Shown here: in pieces, positions 32,055 to 41,155 of the stretch
Numbering within the stretch: position 1 is the stretch's first letter
How the letters are laid out: the number at the start of each line of letters is the position of its first letter
Assembly (NCBI GenBank): GCA_007121455.1
Contig: SKKN01000005.1
Span: 1 to 64,000 of the forward strand
From: Gemmatimonadota bacterium
GTDB lineage: Bacteria > Gemmatimonadota > Gemmatimonadetes > Longimicrobiales > Gaopeijiaceae
DNA: 64,000 nt
Direction of reading: 5' to 3'
Position numbers and translations under genes: made by a program
Notes under the pieces: generated by a model
The model's input: only the letters and a program-made list of their open reading frames with translations
Told to the model about the DNA's origin: nothing
Database searches by the model: none

Positions 32055-33830
32055 TTAGCCGAGGGACAAGCTCCAGCGTCCAGAGAAGGCGGCGAGGTCG
32101 ACAGACGCGCCGATCCCCTCGACGAGACAGCGAGTCACGTCGCGACTCGTCGGAGCCGCCAGCGCCTTCCGCGCCGCTGCTCTCGCCTCCTCGACCCTGA
32201 ACTCACGGATGACCTTCCGCACTTCGGGAAGGGCCGGCCACGGAACCGAGATGGACGGGATGTCCAGCCCCAGGAGCAGATAGGTTCCAAGTGGGTTTGC
32301 CGCCATTTCCCCGCACACGCTGACCTCGATCCCCGCCGCCCGCGCGACCCGCGAGACCTGGTGCAACTGCCGCACCACGGACGGGTGGAAGGGGTTGTAG
32401 AGATGGGCGAGGCGCGGGTTGGTCCGGTCGACCGCGAGGGTGTACTGGACGAGATCGTTCGTGCCGATCGAGAAGAAGTCCGCATGCCGGGCCAACTCGG
32501 CTGCATCGAGTGCGGCTGCCGGGGTCTCGAGGAGCACGCCCACCTTGTACCCTGCGTAGAAGGGCACCCCTTCCCGCTTCAGGGCCTCCTCCTCTTCGCC
32601 CAGGAGCTCCCGCACCCGCATGACCTCCTCGATGTCGTTCACGAGAGGGAGCATCATCCGCAGATCGCCGTGGATCGTGGCACGGAGGAACGCCCGGAGC
32701 TGCGGCCGGAAGAGGTCGAGTCGGTCGAGACAGACCCGGATGGCACGCCAGCCGAGAAATGGATTCTCCTCGCGCGTCATCTGAAGGAACATGGGGAACT
32801 TGTCCCCTCCCAGGTCGTACGTCCGGATCACCACGGCACCATCGGGAAAGGCCTCCGCCGCCTGGCGATACGCCTGGTACTGTTCCTCCTCCTCGGGCAT
32901 CGAGCTCCGCCCGACCACGAGGAACTCGGTGCGGAAGAGCCCGATGCCCTCCGCACCATGGAGCCGGGCCTGGTCCACCTCGGAAGGCAGATCCACGTTC
33001 GCCCGGATCGCGACGGGCTGACCGTCCTTCGTGACCGCGTCGAGCTTCGAGATCAGGTCGATCTCCTCCTCCCACTCCTGCAACCGACGACGACGCTGCC
33101 GATAGACCTCCCGGTCCCGATCGTCCGGATCGAGCACGATCCGTCCAATCCGCCCGTCCATGATCGCCTCCTGACCCTCGGTTGCGACGCGGGAGATGTC
33201 GAGCAGACCCACGACGGAGGGGATCGCGAGCGACCGGGCGAGGATGGCCCAATGGGAGGTGCGGGTCCCGAGATCCGTCGCCACGCCGAGGATCCGGTCG
33301 GGATCCATCTGCACGGTGAGCGACGGCGTGAGGTTGCGAGCGACGACGATCACCGGCTCGTCCAACGCCTCGAGGTCGCCGGGCTCCGGCCGATCCAGGA
33401 GTCGATGCAGTACCCGGACCTGCAGATCCTCCACGTCGTTCAGCCGGTCGAGCACCATCGGGTTCTGGGTTCGGATCCAGAGCGCCTGGAGCTCGAGCAT
33501 CCGCCAGTCGAACGCCCGTGCTGCGCTCAGGCGGTTCTCCCGGATGTAGCGCGTCGTTCCATCCACGACTTCGTGGTCATCGAGCATGAGGAGCTGCGGC
33601 TCGAAGATCCGAGCCTCCATCGTCCCGAGACGCTCGGCCGCGATGCTGCGCATCTCCAGGATGCGACCTTTCGCCCATTCCCGAGCCGCATCGAATCGCT
33701 CGACCTCCTCCTCGATCCGCTCCGGTGCGATCGTCTCGTGGGGAACCTCGGGCACCCCCCATGTGAGGATGTGCACTGGACCGCTCACCATTCCCTCGGC
33801 AGCCGGATATCCGTCTCGAACCAGGGACAC
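32055..33830 (-). CDS. ptsI: Phosphoenolpyruvate-protein phosphotransferase (enzyme I)
   Basis: A 591-residue EI, starting at GTG 33830 two bases after the HPr stop. Phosphohistidine domain 'LGTRTSHWAILARSLAIPSVVG' gives His193. The PEP-binding barrel has 'EGIGLFRTEFLVVGR', 'IRTYDLGGDKFP', 'NPFLGWRAIR', 'GVLLETPAA', 'FSIGTNDLVQYTLAVDR' and catalytic Cys in 'VSVCGEMAANP' near 508. There is no GAF domain, so it is the sugar-type EI rather than the PtsP nitrogen type. It passes phosphate from PEP to HPr encoded just upstream. Confidence 0.95.
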   Translation of the reverse strand: MSLVRDGYPAAEGMVSGPVHILTWGVPEVPHETIAPERIEEEVERFDAAREWAKGRILEMRSIAAERLGTMEARIFEPQLLMLDDHEVVDGTTRYIRENRLSAARAFDWRMLELQALWIRTQNPMVLDRLNDVEDLQVRVLHRLLDRPEPGDLEALDEPVIVVARNLTPSLTVQMDPDRILGVATDLGTRTSHWAILARSLAIPSVVGLLDISRVATEGQEAIMDGRIGRIVLDPDDRDREVYRQRRRRLQEWEEEIDLISKLDAVTKDGQPVAIRANVDLPSEVDQARLHGAEGIGLFRTEFLVVGRSSMPEEEEQYQAYRQAAEAFPDGAVVIRTYDLGGDKFPMFLQMTREENPFLGWRAIRVCLDRLDLFRPQLRAFLRATIHGDLRMMLPLVNDIEEVMRVRELLGEEEEALKREGVPFYAGYKVGVLLETPAAALDAAELARHADFFSIGTNDLVQYTLAVDRTNPRLAHLYNPFHPSVVRQLHQVSRVARAAGIEVSVCGEMAANPLGTYLLLGLDIPSISVPWPALPEVRKVIREFRVEEARAAARKALAAPTSRDVTRCLVEGIGASVDLAAFSGRWSLSLG

Positions 33831-33832
33831 GT

Positions 33833-34114
33833 TCAGTCTTCTCCGAACTTCTGGTCGACCAGGGCCGTGAGGGCATCGACGGCGTCGGGCGCATCCGGCC
33901 CCTCCCCCCGGATGGTGAGGGAGCTTCCCTGTTGGGCTGCGAGCATCAGGACCCCCATGATGCTCTTACCGTTCACCTCGAGGCCTTCCTTCTCGACCAT
34001 GACCAACGCTTCGAACTGGCCGGCGGTCTTCACGAACTCCGCTGCCGGGCGGGCATGGAGCCCCATCCGGTTCTGGATCTTGACGGTTCGTACTTCGACG
34101 ACTTTTTCGCTCAT
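33833..34114 (-). CDS. ptsH: Phosphocarrier protein HPr
   Basis: A 93-residue HPr. 'RMGLHARPAAEFVKTAGQF' contains the EI-phosphorylated His20. 'LEVNGKSIMGVLMLAAQQGSSL' contains Ser51, equivalent to Ser46 of Gram-positive HPr and the target of HPr kinase, which is encoded in the same operon. The ATG overlaps the IID stop (ATGA), and EI follows two bases after its own stop. Confidence 0.95.
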   Translation of the reverse strand: MSEKVVEVRTVKIQNRMGLHARPAAEFVKTAGQFEALVMVEKEGLEVNGKSIMGVLMLAAQQGSSLTIRGEGPDAPDAVDALTALVDQKFGED

Positions 34115-34869
34115 GTTGCGATTCCACTGATTCCAAGGATGAGCACGCCGCCAACCACGGCGAGCAGGCCGGCTACGGCCCAGGCCCAGAGCTCCCTTCC
34201 TCGACCGATCGATGCGACGAGGAGGAGGGCGCCCACTGGGAGCCAGGGCCAAATCACGTGGGAAATCCCTGCCGCGAGGCCGCGCCCCACGAGGAGACCG
34301 ACCAAGAGGCCGACGAACAGAACCCCGATCGAGGCGATTCGCTCCGCGCGACCGATGAGATTCGCCCGCCGGAGGGTTTCGGCTACGGAAGGGCCCTTCT
34401 CGAGCCCAACCCGTACGGACCACGTGCGAAGCCGGAGGTGAAGGCTGTTGTAGACCACGAGAAAGGTAACGATTGCGAACCACCAGGGAGTGCCGAGAAG
34501 CGCGAGCGTCATGGCGCCGAGCAGCGTCGCCGGGAGCCAGGCGGCCCAGATGAGTCGGTCGCCGACACTTCCGAGCGGCCCCCGGATCGCCATCTTGAAC
34601 CTTCGCACCTCTTCCGGCGAGGCTCCGTCCAACTCCATCCGGGCCGTCGCCCCCAGTGCGAGCCCGGAAAGGTAGGGGTGGGCGTTGAAATGCTCGACGT
34701 GCCGCCGCAACGCCGCCCCGCGCTCCTCTTCCTTCCCCCCCTCCGCTGCTCGTCGCTCCAACTCCCGGAGCACGGGCAGGAAGCAGAACCCGAACCCGCT
34801 ACCGAGCATCGTACGATCATTCCATGACCCCTGAATCGCCAGGGAGCGCAGCACGAGCGATCGGCGCAC
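34111..34869 (-). CDS. PTS mannose/fructose/sorbose-family IID component
   Basis: A 252-residue membrane subunit. The opening 'RRSLVLRSLAIQGSWNDRTMLGSGF' matches the IID pattern ('R.....S...Q.SWN...M...G'), then 'HPYLSGLALGATARME', 'GPLGSVGDRLIWAAWLP', and C-terminal hydrophobic segments. Residues 'SLNPEQ' directly before the GTG also fit the family, so the true start could be an unusual codon a little upstream (ATT 34896 or CTG 34884). With IIC it forms the sugar channel. Slightly short for the family. Confidence 0.85.
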   Translation of the reverse strand: MRRSLVLRSLAIQGSWNDRTMLGSGFGFCFLPVLRELERRAAEGGKEEERGAALRRHVEHFNAHPYLSGLALGATARMELDGASPEEVRRFKMAIRGPLGSVGDRLIWAAWLPATLLGAMTLALLGTPWWFAIVTFLVVYNSLHLRLRTWSVRVGLEKGPSVAETLRRANLIGRAERIASIGVLFVGLLVGLLVGRGLAAGISHVIWPWLPVGALLLVASIGRGRELWAWAVAGLLAVVGGVLILGISGIAT

Positions 34870-34903
34870 CTGTTCGGGGTTCAGTGACGAGGAAATGGGG
34901 ACC

Positions 34904-35563
34904 TCAGGGGAAGAGAGTCGGAAGCAGGCCCAGCAGAATGCCGAGTACGAGGTAGCCCAGACGCCTCGACGAGGGTCCGAGTATGGAGAGGAGCATGCCC
35001 AGCGGAACCGCGCTCGCCAGGGCAGCGAGGGCGACGGTCTCCATCGCCCCCAGGGGCCAGGCGGCCGCGGCGTGCACCGCCCACGGGAGCCACACGGCGA
35101 AGCCGATCGCGGTCAGCCCGATACCGCGTGTGAAGTCCGCCCCCATCGCGAGAAGGTGACGCCGCACGATCCGGGCTTCGGTGAGGGATCGGTCGTTCGG
35201 GTCGGGCGCGAGCCGTCCGTTCCAGCGCCGGAGGCCGCGAACGCTCATCCCTCCCAGCACGGACCATAGCAGGCCGGCCACGAGCCCGAGCACCCATGCG
35301 CCGGGCCCGCCTCCCGACACGGCCACCGCGGAAGCGACGACCGCAGAGGGTCCGCCTTCGTGGAACCTCGCGCCGCCGACGGGAAGGACCGGGAGGATGA
35401 AGAGGTCGAGAAACGCCCCGACGAGCAGTCCGGTGACCGGATCCCCCAGCACCGCTCCAGCCAAGGCTCCCGCGACGATCGGACGGGACAGCATGAACTG
35501 CCCAAAGGAGGTGCTGTCGAGAGCGACGAGGCCCCCGAGCAGAACGAGGAGGAACAACTCCAC
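34904..35563 (-). CDS. PTS mannose/fructose/sorbose-family IIC component
   Basis: A 219-residue, highly hydrophobic membrane subunit starting at GTG 35563. 'LGGLVALDSTSFGQFMLSRPIVAGALAG' and 'GDPVTGLLVGAFLDLFILPVLPVGGARFHEGGPSA' match the IIC-Man N-terminal signature. It is about 40 residues shorter than E. coli ManY, with fewer C-terminal residues. Together with IID it should carry the sugar while IIB phosphorylates it. Confidence 0.85.
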   Translation of the reverse strand: MELFLLVLLGGLVALDSTSFGQFMLSRPIVAGALAGAVLGDPVTGLLVGAFLDLFILPVLPVGGARFHEGGPSAVVASAVAVSGGGPGAWVLGLVAGLLWSVLGGMSVRGLRRWNGRLAPDPNDRSLTEARIVRRHLLAMGADFTRGIGLTAIGFAVWLPWAVHAAAAWPLGAMETVALAALASAVPLGMLLSILGPSSRRLGYLVLGILLGLLPTLFP

Positions 35564-35572
35564 TGTGCGGCT

Positions 35573-36052
35573 CTACGGAAGGAGCGACTCGACCGCCCGC
35601 GGGGTGGCTCCCGGGAGGTCCTGAGCCACGACGTCGATTCCCCGTCCCGCCAGGAGTCGGAGGCAGCGAACGTCCTCGTCATCGAGGAACAGGTAAGGGA
35701 GCACCTGCTGTTTCCCCCGCCCGTGATGGATCCCGCCCAGGTTCACCGTCTCTCCCACCATGCCCCCACCCTCCGCAAGTCGAGCCATCGATTCCACATC
35801 CCGAGTGAGGAGAATGGAAGGTGTGGGGTTGGAGCGCCAGGAATCGAGCCGAGAGATCGCCTCGGACACTGGGATGAACTCGGCCTCGACTCCGGGTGGC
35901 AGACCCAGTTTGTAGAGGTCGCGCTCCCACTCGCTCGCGGCCAGGGCATCGTCCACGACGAGATACCGATTCGGCTGGAGGCGACTGCCCCAGCCCACGA
36001 CCACCTGCCCGTGGATCAGTCGCTCATCGACTCGATAAAGGAGAATCGACAT
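35573..36052 (-). CDS. PTS mannose/fructose/sorbose-family IIB component
   Basis: A 159-residue cytoplasmic subunit. 'LYRVDERLIHGQVVVGWG' gives the phospho-His14, and 'NLGGIHHGRGKQQVLPYLFLDDEDV' near 110-134 is also family-typical. It starts one base after the IIA stop, at ATG 36052, with GGGAGTGA as ribosome site, which argues against the longer in-frame extension. It receives phosphate from IIA and gives it to the incoming sugar. Confidence 0.9.
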   Translation of the reverse strand: MSILLYRVDERLIHGQVVVGWGSRLQPNRYLVVDDALAASEWERDLYKLGLPPGVEAEFIPVSEAISRLDSWRSNPTPSILLTRDVESMARLAEGGGMVGETVNLGGIHHGRGKQQVLPYLFLDDEDVRCLRLLAGRGIDVVAQDLPGATPRAVESLLP

Positions 36053-36053
36053 T

Positions 36054-36443
36054 TCACTCCCGGTTGGGGGAGATCCGGATACCCGCTTTCCCCTTCTCGA
36101 CGACCCGCGGCACGAGGGTTTCCAGGGGCATCTTCCGGTGAAAGACAAAGTCGAGCAACATCGGAAGGTTGGTGCCACAGATGACGGCCCGTCGAACGGG
36201 GTCCTTGCAGACCACCCGCGCCGCCAATGCACAACTGCCCGTCTCGAGGTCGGTGAAGACGACTGAAGGTCCTGGTCCCATGAGGTTCTCGAGTCTCTCG
36301 AAGAGGGCCTCGGGACCGAGCCCTTCGTTGCTGAGGGCGACGAGGGCGTCCCCCTCTCCCGAGATCCGGTGCACCGCGTCCACGAGACCGTCGGCCATCT
36401 GTCCGTGCGCGACCACCACACCGCGCACCTGGTCCTCACTCAT
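36054..36443 (-). CDS. PTS mannose-family IIA component
   Basis: A 129-residue IIA-Man domain. 'VRGVVVAHGQMADGLVDAVHRISG' gives phospho-His13, and 'VVFTDLETGSCALAARVV' with 'ICGTNLPMLLDFVF' complete the fold signature. IIA and IIB are separate genes rather than a fused ManX. It begins within the last codons of hprK (overlap of eight bases). Confidence 0.9.
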   Translation of the reverse strand: MSEDQVRGVVVAHGQMADGLVDAVHRISGEGDALVALSNEGLGPEALFERLENLMGPGPSVVFTDLETGSCALAARVVCKDPVRRAVICGTNLPMLLDFVFHRKMPLETLVPRVVEKGKAGIRISPNRE

Positions 36444-37401
36444 AGTCCTCCTCCAGATACTCCCGCACCGGTCGGAGCACCTCCCGGAGGCGTCGGTCGA
36501 ACCCTTCCGCGGAATCCACTCCTGCGTATTTGAGGAGGTGGTTCATCGCCACGACTTCACAAATCACAGTGATGTTCTTACCCGGATTCAGCGGTACGGT
36601 TACCTTCGGTAGCTCCACATCGAGGATCTCCAGGACGTCCCCGTCCAGGCCCGTCCGGTCGTAGCTGTGGGTGTCATCCCAGTCCTCGAGCTGAACGACC
36701 ACCTCGATCCGCTTCTGCTGCCGGATTGCCCGGATCCCGAAGAGCGCCTGCACATCGATGATGCCGACCCCCCGGATCTCCATGTGGTGGCGCTGAAGCT
36801 CATGCCCCCGGCCCATCAGAAGGTCGTTGCCGCGCTTGGAAGTCAGCACGAGGTCGTCGGCCACGAGCCGGTGGCCCCGTTCGATGAGGTCGAGCACACA
36901 TTCGCTCTTGCCGATCCCGCTCCTCCCCATGAAGAGCAGTCCCACACCATAGACGTCCGCCAGAGATCCGTGGAGGGTCGTCGTGGGCGCGAGCGCCACC
37001 TCGAGATAGGGCTTGATCCGGCGGTAGAAGTCCTTCGTGCTGAGGTTGGTGCGGATGACCGGAATGCTCTTGCGGGTCGCGATTTCCAGGAAGAGCTCGG
37101 GTACATGCTGCCCCTTCGTCACGAACACCGCGGGAATGGGTTGTTCGAAGAGCACTTCGAGTCGCGTGCGGCACGTCGCAGAGTCGAGCTCGGCGAGATA
37201 GGTCATCTCCGTTTCGCCGAAGACCTGCATGCGTCCGTCACGGAAGCGCATGGTGAATCCCGCCAGAGCGAGGCCGGGGCTCGAGATATCCGGATCATCC
37301 ACCGCCCGGGAGAGAGCTTCCTCCGCGTGAGTGAGAAGGTCCAGAGCCAGAGTCTCCGACTTGCTCTGGAGGATTTCTTCGATCGTGAGGTTTCCGTTCA
37401 A
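36436..37401 (-). CDS. hprK: HPr kinase/phosphorylase
   Basis: A 321-residue HprK. Start TTG 37401, seven bases after the hpf stop, gives 'LTIEEILQSKSETLALDLL'. The C-terminal kinase domain has Walker A 'GRSGIGKS' (159-166), 'HRLVADDLVLTSKRG' (about 178-192) and the 'MEIRGVGIIDVQALFGI' signature near 215-232; His144 precedes the P-loop as usual. It phosphorylates and dephosphorylates Ser51 of HPr in response to metabolites. In many Gram-negatives HprK acts without a sugar-transporting PTS, whereas here it heads a full set of Man-type subunits. Confidence 0.95.
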   Translation of the reverse strand: MNGNLTIEEILQSKSETLALDLLTHAEEALSRAVDDPDISSPGLALAGFTMRFRDGRMQVFGETEMTYLAELDSATCRTRLEVLFEQPIPAVFVTKGQHVPELFLEIATRKSIPVIRTNLSTKDFYRRIKPYLEVALAPTTTLHGSLADVYGVGLLFMGRSGIGKSECVLDLIERGHRLVADDLVLTSKRGNDLLMGRGHELQRHHMEIRGVGIIDVQALFGIRAIRQQKRIEVVVQLEDWDDTHSYDRTGLDGDVLEILDVELPKVTVPLNPGKNITVICEVVAMNHLLKYAGVDSAEGFDRRLREVLRPVREYLEEDYE

Positions 37402-37408
37402 GGCACGT

Positions 37409-37744
37409 CTATTCGCCTGGACCCACCACCTCGGACAAACTCGGACCTTTGTGATCCGTAGTCTGTGACCGTCGCCGCCGAAGGATCTTCGAGAGGCGCT
37501 CCACCATTTGATCGACCGCGGCCCTGTACTCCCCTCCCTCGCCCTGTGCCACGATGGGCTCCTCGCGATCCACCGAAAGCACGCCCTCTGCAAGCTTGAG
37601 GTGCCGTTCCTCCTCGAAGATCACCTCAGCGGAGGCGAGTCGTGGCTCGAACCGGGTGAGTCGCTTGACCTGTTCCTCGGCCCGGTCCCGAACAGCCTGG
37701 GGGATTTCACAGTTCCTGGTGACGGTCTGGACGCGCATAGGCAC
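37409..37744 (-). CDS. hpf: Ribosome hibernation-promoting factor, short type
   Basis: A 111-residue HPF/YfiA-family protein: 'VQTVTRNCEIPQAVRDRAEEQVKRLTRFEPRL', 'ASAEVIFEEERHLKLAEGVLSVDRE', 'AAVDQMVERLSKILRRRR'. I start at GTG 37744 (AAGGAG five bases upstream); ATG 37738 is the alternative. It dimerises or silences ribosomes in slow growth. Its place before hprK mirrors the hpf-ptsN-hprK neighbourhood seen in proteobacteria. Confidence 0.85.
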   Translation of the reverse strand: MPMRVQTVTRNCEIPQAVRDRAEEQVKRLTRFEPRLASAEVIFEEERHLKLAEGVLSVDREEPIVAQGEGGEYRAAVDQMVERLSKILRRRRSQTTDHKGPSLSEVVGPGE

Positions 37745-37811
37745 TCGATCTCCTTCTCGGTTCGGAGTAGACTCCGACTTCGGCGTGACCCCCGATAGTA
37801 CGGTTGGCAGT

Positions 37812-38936
37812 TTATCCAGTGGCAGCCGAATTTGCTACCCGCCTCGAGAGGAATCGCTCCATGGCCACCGCCGTCCTTTCCCATGAGAACTCCTCGGCGA
37901 ACCGTCGTGCTCGACTCCCCAACTCCTTCCGTAGATCCGAGTCGGAAAGCAGCTGGCCGATCCGCCCGGCCAGCGCATCAACATCCCCGTGAGGCACCAG
38001 GTATCCCGTCTCTGCGTCCCGCACCGAATCCCTCAGGCCCGGGGAGTCGCTGGCGACGGTCGGGGTGCCGCACGCTGCGGCTTCGAGATTCGCGATCCCC
38101 CACCCCTCCTTCGGGGACGTGAAGAGATGGACCCAACTCCGCTGGAGCAGCTCGAGCTTCTCCTCCTCGGACACGAACCCGAGGAACTCGACCCGGTCCT
38201 CGATGCCGAGGCGCCGCACCAGGGACACGAGACGGCCGCGATCGTCCCCCTTTCCTGCGACGAGGAGCCGAGCTCCGGTCCCCTTCTCCGCGAGAGCCGC
38301 CGTGGCTCGGATCGGCAGATCCACTCTCTTGTACCGCTTCAGCCTGCCGAGGAAGAGGAGGGTCGGCTCGGGAAAGCGGCGGCCGGCCGGCAGGGGACGG
38401 TACCACTCCACATCGACTCCGTTCGGGATGATCTCGATGTTCTCTCGAGGGAGGCCGCGACGGATGAGATCGTCCGCGGTGCTCCACGAGACCGCCACGA
38501 TCGGAGACGACCGGAAGGCACGCGGGACCGGGCGCTCGAGGAGCCAGGTCGCCGTGGCGAGAGGCAGGGACGCTTCCTGGAAGGCGATGCCGCCAAAGAG
38601 GTGATGCACGAGCAGGACGACCGGTGCGCGAGCCCAGAGCGGACTGAACAGAGGCACCTTGTTCAGGTCCTCCACGACCACATCGAAGGGGAGGTGGGCC
38701 AATTCTCGTCGGAAGTAGCCGAACGCTGCCACGGGGTAGCTGAACCGTCTGCCGACGCGGTGGACCTCGATCCCGTCCACGCGGTCCCGGGTCGGGGCAC
38801 CGGGGAACCCGGAGGCGAGAAGCGTGACCTCGTGTCCTCGACCGGCGAGGCGCCCGAATGTTTCGTGGAGGTGGGCTTCGGCGCCGCCCGCCTCCGGGTT
38901 TTGGCGGTCGAGCCAATTGAGGACGAGGATCCGCAT
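37812..38936 (-). CDS. Glycosyltransferase, GT4 family
   Basis: A 374-residue GT-B glycosyltransferase. The N-terminal half begins 'RILVLNWLDRQNPEAGGAEAHLHETFGRLA' (acceptor-side loop). The C-terminal half has 'NGVDVEWYRPLP', 'LLFLGRLKRYKRVDLPI' and the donor-binding 'SPKEGWGIANLEAAACGTPTVASDSPGL' with the E-x7-E pattern. The acceptor is unknown; cell-envelope polysaccharide or glycolipid synthesis is likely. It lies just after nusB on the same strand. Confidence 0.88.
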   Translation of the reverse strand: MRILVLNWLDRQNPEAGGAEAHLHETFGRLAGRGHEVTLLASGFPGAPTRDRVDGIEVHRVGRRFSYPVAAFGYFRRELAHLPFDVVVEDLNKVPLFSPLWARAPVVLLVHHLFGGIAFQEASLPLATATWLLERPVPRAFRSSPIVAVSWSTADDLIRRGLPRENIEIIPNGVDVEWYRPLPAGRRFPEPTLLFLGRLKRYKRVDLPIRATAALAEKGTGARLLVAGKGDDRGRLVSLVRRLGIEDRVEFLGFVSEEEKLELLQRSWVHLFTSPKEGWGIANLEAAACGTPTVASDSPGLRDSVRDAETGYLVPHGDVDALAGRIGQLLSDSDLRKELGSRARRFAEEFSWERTAVAMERFLSRRVANSAATG

Positions 38937-38951
38937 GGCGGCGGGCCCCGC

Positions 38952-39389
38952 TCAGGGCGAGTCCGGCACCTGCCGGTGGAGCAGCGCGTCCAGCACCCCG
39001 TTGACGAACCTCGATGACTCGCTCCCCCCGTACCGTCCGGCAAGCCGCACCGCTTCCTGGATTGCGACCCGGGGCGGGACGTCGTCGAAGCGGAGCAGTT
39101 CGGCGGCACCGATCCTGAGGACGCTCCGGTCGATCACCGAGAGTCGGTCGAGGCGCCAGTTCTCGAGGACGGAACGGAGGTTGCTATCGATCTCCTCCAG
39201 ATGATCCTCCACCTCGTTCACGAGCCGGACGAGGTGGTCGCGCCGGGACGGTGCGACCCGTCGGCTGCGCAGAGTCTCCCGCAACGCCGCAGTCGGGCTC
39301 CCCTGACCCTCCGTTTCCCATCGGTAAAGGACCTGGAGGGCCCAGGCGCGAGCCCGCGTCCGCTCCCGTCGGGATCCAACCTCATTCAC
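38952..39389 (-). CDS. nusB: Transcription antitermination protein NusB
   Basis: A 145-residue all-helical NusB: 'SRRERTRARAWALQVLYRWE' (RNA-binding arginine-rich start), 'LENWRLDRLSVIDRSVLRIGAAELL', 'VAIQEAVRLAGRYGGSESSRFVNGVLDAL'. It binds boxA RNA with S10 in rRNA antitermination. As in many bacteria it follows ribH. Confidence 0.93.
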   Translation of the reverse strand: MNEVGSRRERTRARAWALQVLYRWETEGQGSPTAALRETLRSRRVAPSRRDHLVRLVNEVEDHLEEIDSNLRSVLENWRLDRLSVIDRSVLRIGAAELLRFDDVPPRVAIQEAVRLAGRYGGSESSRFVNGVLDALLHRQVPDSP

Positions 39390-39411
39390 GAAACACCCCG
39401 CTCAGACACCC

Positions 39412-39876
39412 TCATTGGAGGGAATCGAAGAGGTTGACCATCTCGAGCGCCGAGACGGCCGCCTCCACTCCCTTGTTTCCGGCCTTCGTGCCCGCCCGTT
39501 CGAGGGCCTGTTCGACCGTGTCCGTCGTCAGGACCCCGAAGGCGATTGGAATCGACCCTCGACGGGCGACGTCGCCCAGGCCCCGGGCGGCCTCCCCGGC
39601 GACGAAGTCGAAGTGGGGCGTCGCGCCCCGGATGACGCATCCGAGCGCGATCACCGCATCGTAGTCCCCCGACGCAACGAGCTTCGCCGCGGCCTGCGGA
39701 AGCTCCCACGCACCCGGGACACGCACCACATCGATCCCCTCCTCCTCCACCCCATGGCGACGCAGACAGTCCGCCGCACCCTCCACGAGACGCTCCGTGA
39801 TCAGGTCGTTGAACCGTCCCACAAGAAGGGCGAACCGACGGCCCTTCCCCGACAAGTCCCCTTCAATTTCCTTCAC
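39412..39876 (-). CDS. ribH: 6,7-dimethyl-8-ribityllumazine synthase
   Basis: A 154-residue lumazine synthase, start GTG 39876 after GGGGAGGAG. Motifs: '[20 protein letters not shown]', '[13 protein letters not shown]', '[24 protein letters not shown]', '[20 protein letters not shown]'. It condenses the pyrimidine and butanone phosphate precursors in riboflavin synthesis. It follows ribBA by 19 bases. Confidence 0.95.
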   Translation of the reverse strand: MKEIEGDLSGKGRRFALLVGRFNDLITERLVEGAADCLRRHGVEEEGIDVVRVPGAWELPQAAAKLVASGDYDAVIALGCVIRGATPHFDFVAGEAARGLGDVARRGSIPIAFGVLTTDTVEQALERAGTKAGNKGVEAAVSALEMVNLFDSLQ

Positions 39877-39895
39877 GAACTCCTCCCCTTCCCCG

Positions 39896-41095
39896 TCAAG
39901 GCATGTGTCCCAGCTTGATTTGCTTCGTCTCGAGGTACAGTCGGTTGTGCTCTCCGGGGAGCACCTGCAGCGGCTCGCGGCCGACCACCTCCAGCCCATA
40001 CCCTTCCAACCCGACGATCTTCTTGGGGTTGTTCGTGAGCAGCCGGATCCTGGACAGACCGAGATCGACCAGGATCTGCGCTCCGAGCCCGTAATCCCTC
40101 AGGTCGGGCTTGAAGCCGAGGCTCATGTTCGCCTCCACCGTATCCTGCCCCTTCTCCTGGAGCTCGTAGGCTCGAAGCTTGTTGCCGAGCCCCATGCCAC
40201 GACCTTCCTGCCGGAGGTACACAACGGCGCCCTGGCCTTCCCGGTCGATCCGTTCCATGGCCGCCGAAAGCTGCTCGCCGCAATCGCAGCGCAACGACCC
40301 GAACACGTCGCCCGTCAGACACTCGGAGTGCATCCGCACCAGCACGTCCTCCTTCCCCTCGATGTCCCCCTTCACGAGCGCCACGTTCTCCCGCTCATCG
40401 ATGAGCGTCCGGTACCCGATGAGGCGGAACTCTCCGAACCGGGTGGGCAGCTTCACGTCCGCGATGCGCCGGACGAGCCGCTCCTTGGTGAGCCGGTAGG
40501 CGACGAGCTGCGCGACGGTGATGAAGCGAAGCCCGTGGGTCTCCGCGAACGCTTCGAGTTCGGGGCGGCGAGCCATCGTGCCATCCGGATTCATGATCTC
40601 GCAGATCACGCCTGCGGGCTTGAACCCGGCGAGCCGGGCCAGATCGACGCTCGCCTCCGTCTGTCCCACCCGCCGGAGGACCCCCCCGGGCTGTGCTCTC
40701 AGGGGGAAGACGTGTCCGGGCCGCCGCAGATCTCCGGGCTTCGCCTCCGGATCCACGAGGACCTGGATCGTCCGGGCGCGGTCGTGGGCGCTGATCCCCG
40801 TCGTGACGCCGAGCCGCTGATGCCCGTCCACCGAGATCGTGAACGCGGTCTCCTCCGGATCCGAGTTGCTGTCTGTCATGAGCGGGAGATCGAGCTCGTC
40901 GGCCCGCTCCCTCGTGAGTCCCACACAGATCAGCCCGCGGCCGTGCTTCGACATGAAGTTCACGACATGGGGTGTCACACCCTCCGCTGCGCACACGAGG
41001 TCGCCTTCGTTCTCGCGGTCCTCATCGTCCGCCACGATCACCATCTTTCCCTGGCGGATGTCCTCTATCGCGTCTTCGACTCTATCGAAGGCCAT
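39896..41095 (-). CDS. ribBA: Bifunctional DHBP synthase / GTP cyclohydrolase II
   Basis: A 399-residue fusion. The N-terminal DHBP synthase (1-205) has '[20 protein letters not shown]', 'GRGLICVGL' and '[33 protein letters not shown]'. The C-terminal GTP cyclohydrolase II (206-399) has the zinc cysteines in '[15 protein letters not shown]', then '[22 protein letters not shown]' and '[10 protein letters not shown]'. All catalytic residues look present in both halves. It supplies both riboflavin precursors. Confidence 0.95.
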   Translation of the reverse strand: MAFDRVEDAIEDIRQGKMVIVADDEDRENEGDLVCAAEGVTPHVVNFMSKHGRGLICVGLTRERADELDLPLMTDSNSDPEETAFTISVDGHQRLGVTTGISAHDRARTIQVLVDPEAKPGDLRRPGHVFPLRAQPGGVLRRVGQTEASVDLARLAGFKPAGVICEIMNPDGTMARRPELEAFAETHGLRFITVAQLVAYRLTKERLVRRIADVKLPTRFGEFRLIGYRTLIDERENVALVKGDIEGKEDVLVRMHSECLTGDVFGSLRCDCGEQLSAAMERIDREGQGAVVYLRQEGRGMGLGNKLRAYELQEKGQDTVEANMSLGFKPDLRDYGLGAQILVDLGLSRIRLLTNNPKKIVGLEGYGLEVVGREPLQVLPGEHNRLYLETKQIKLGHMP

Positions 41096-41155
41096 CGTCT
41101 ACCATTTTGCTCGGGTCTCGACCTGCGGCGCCGGGGCTCCAGCCGCTCGGGACCC

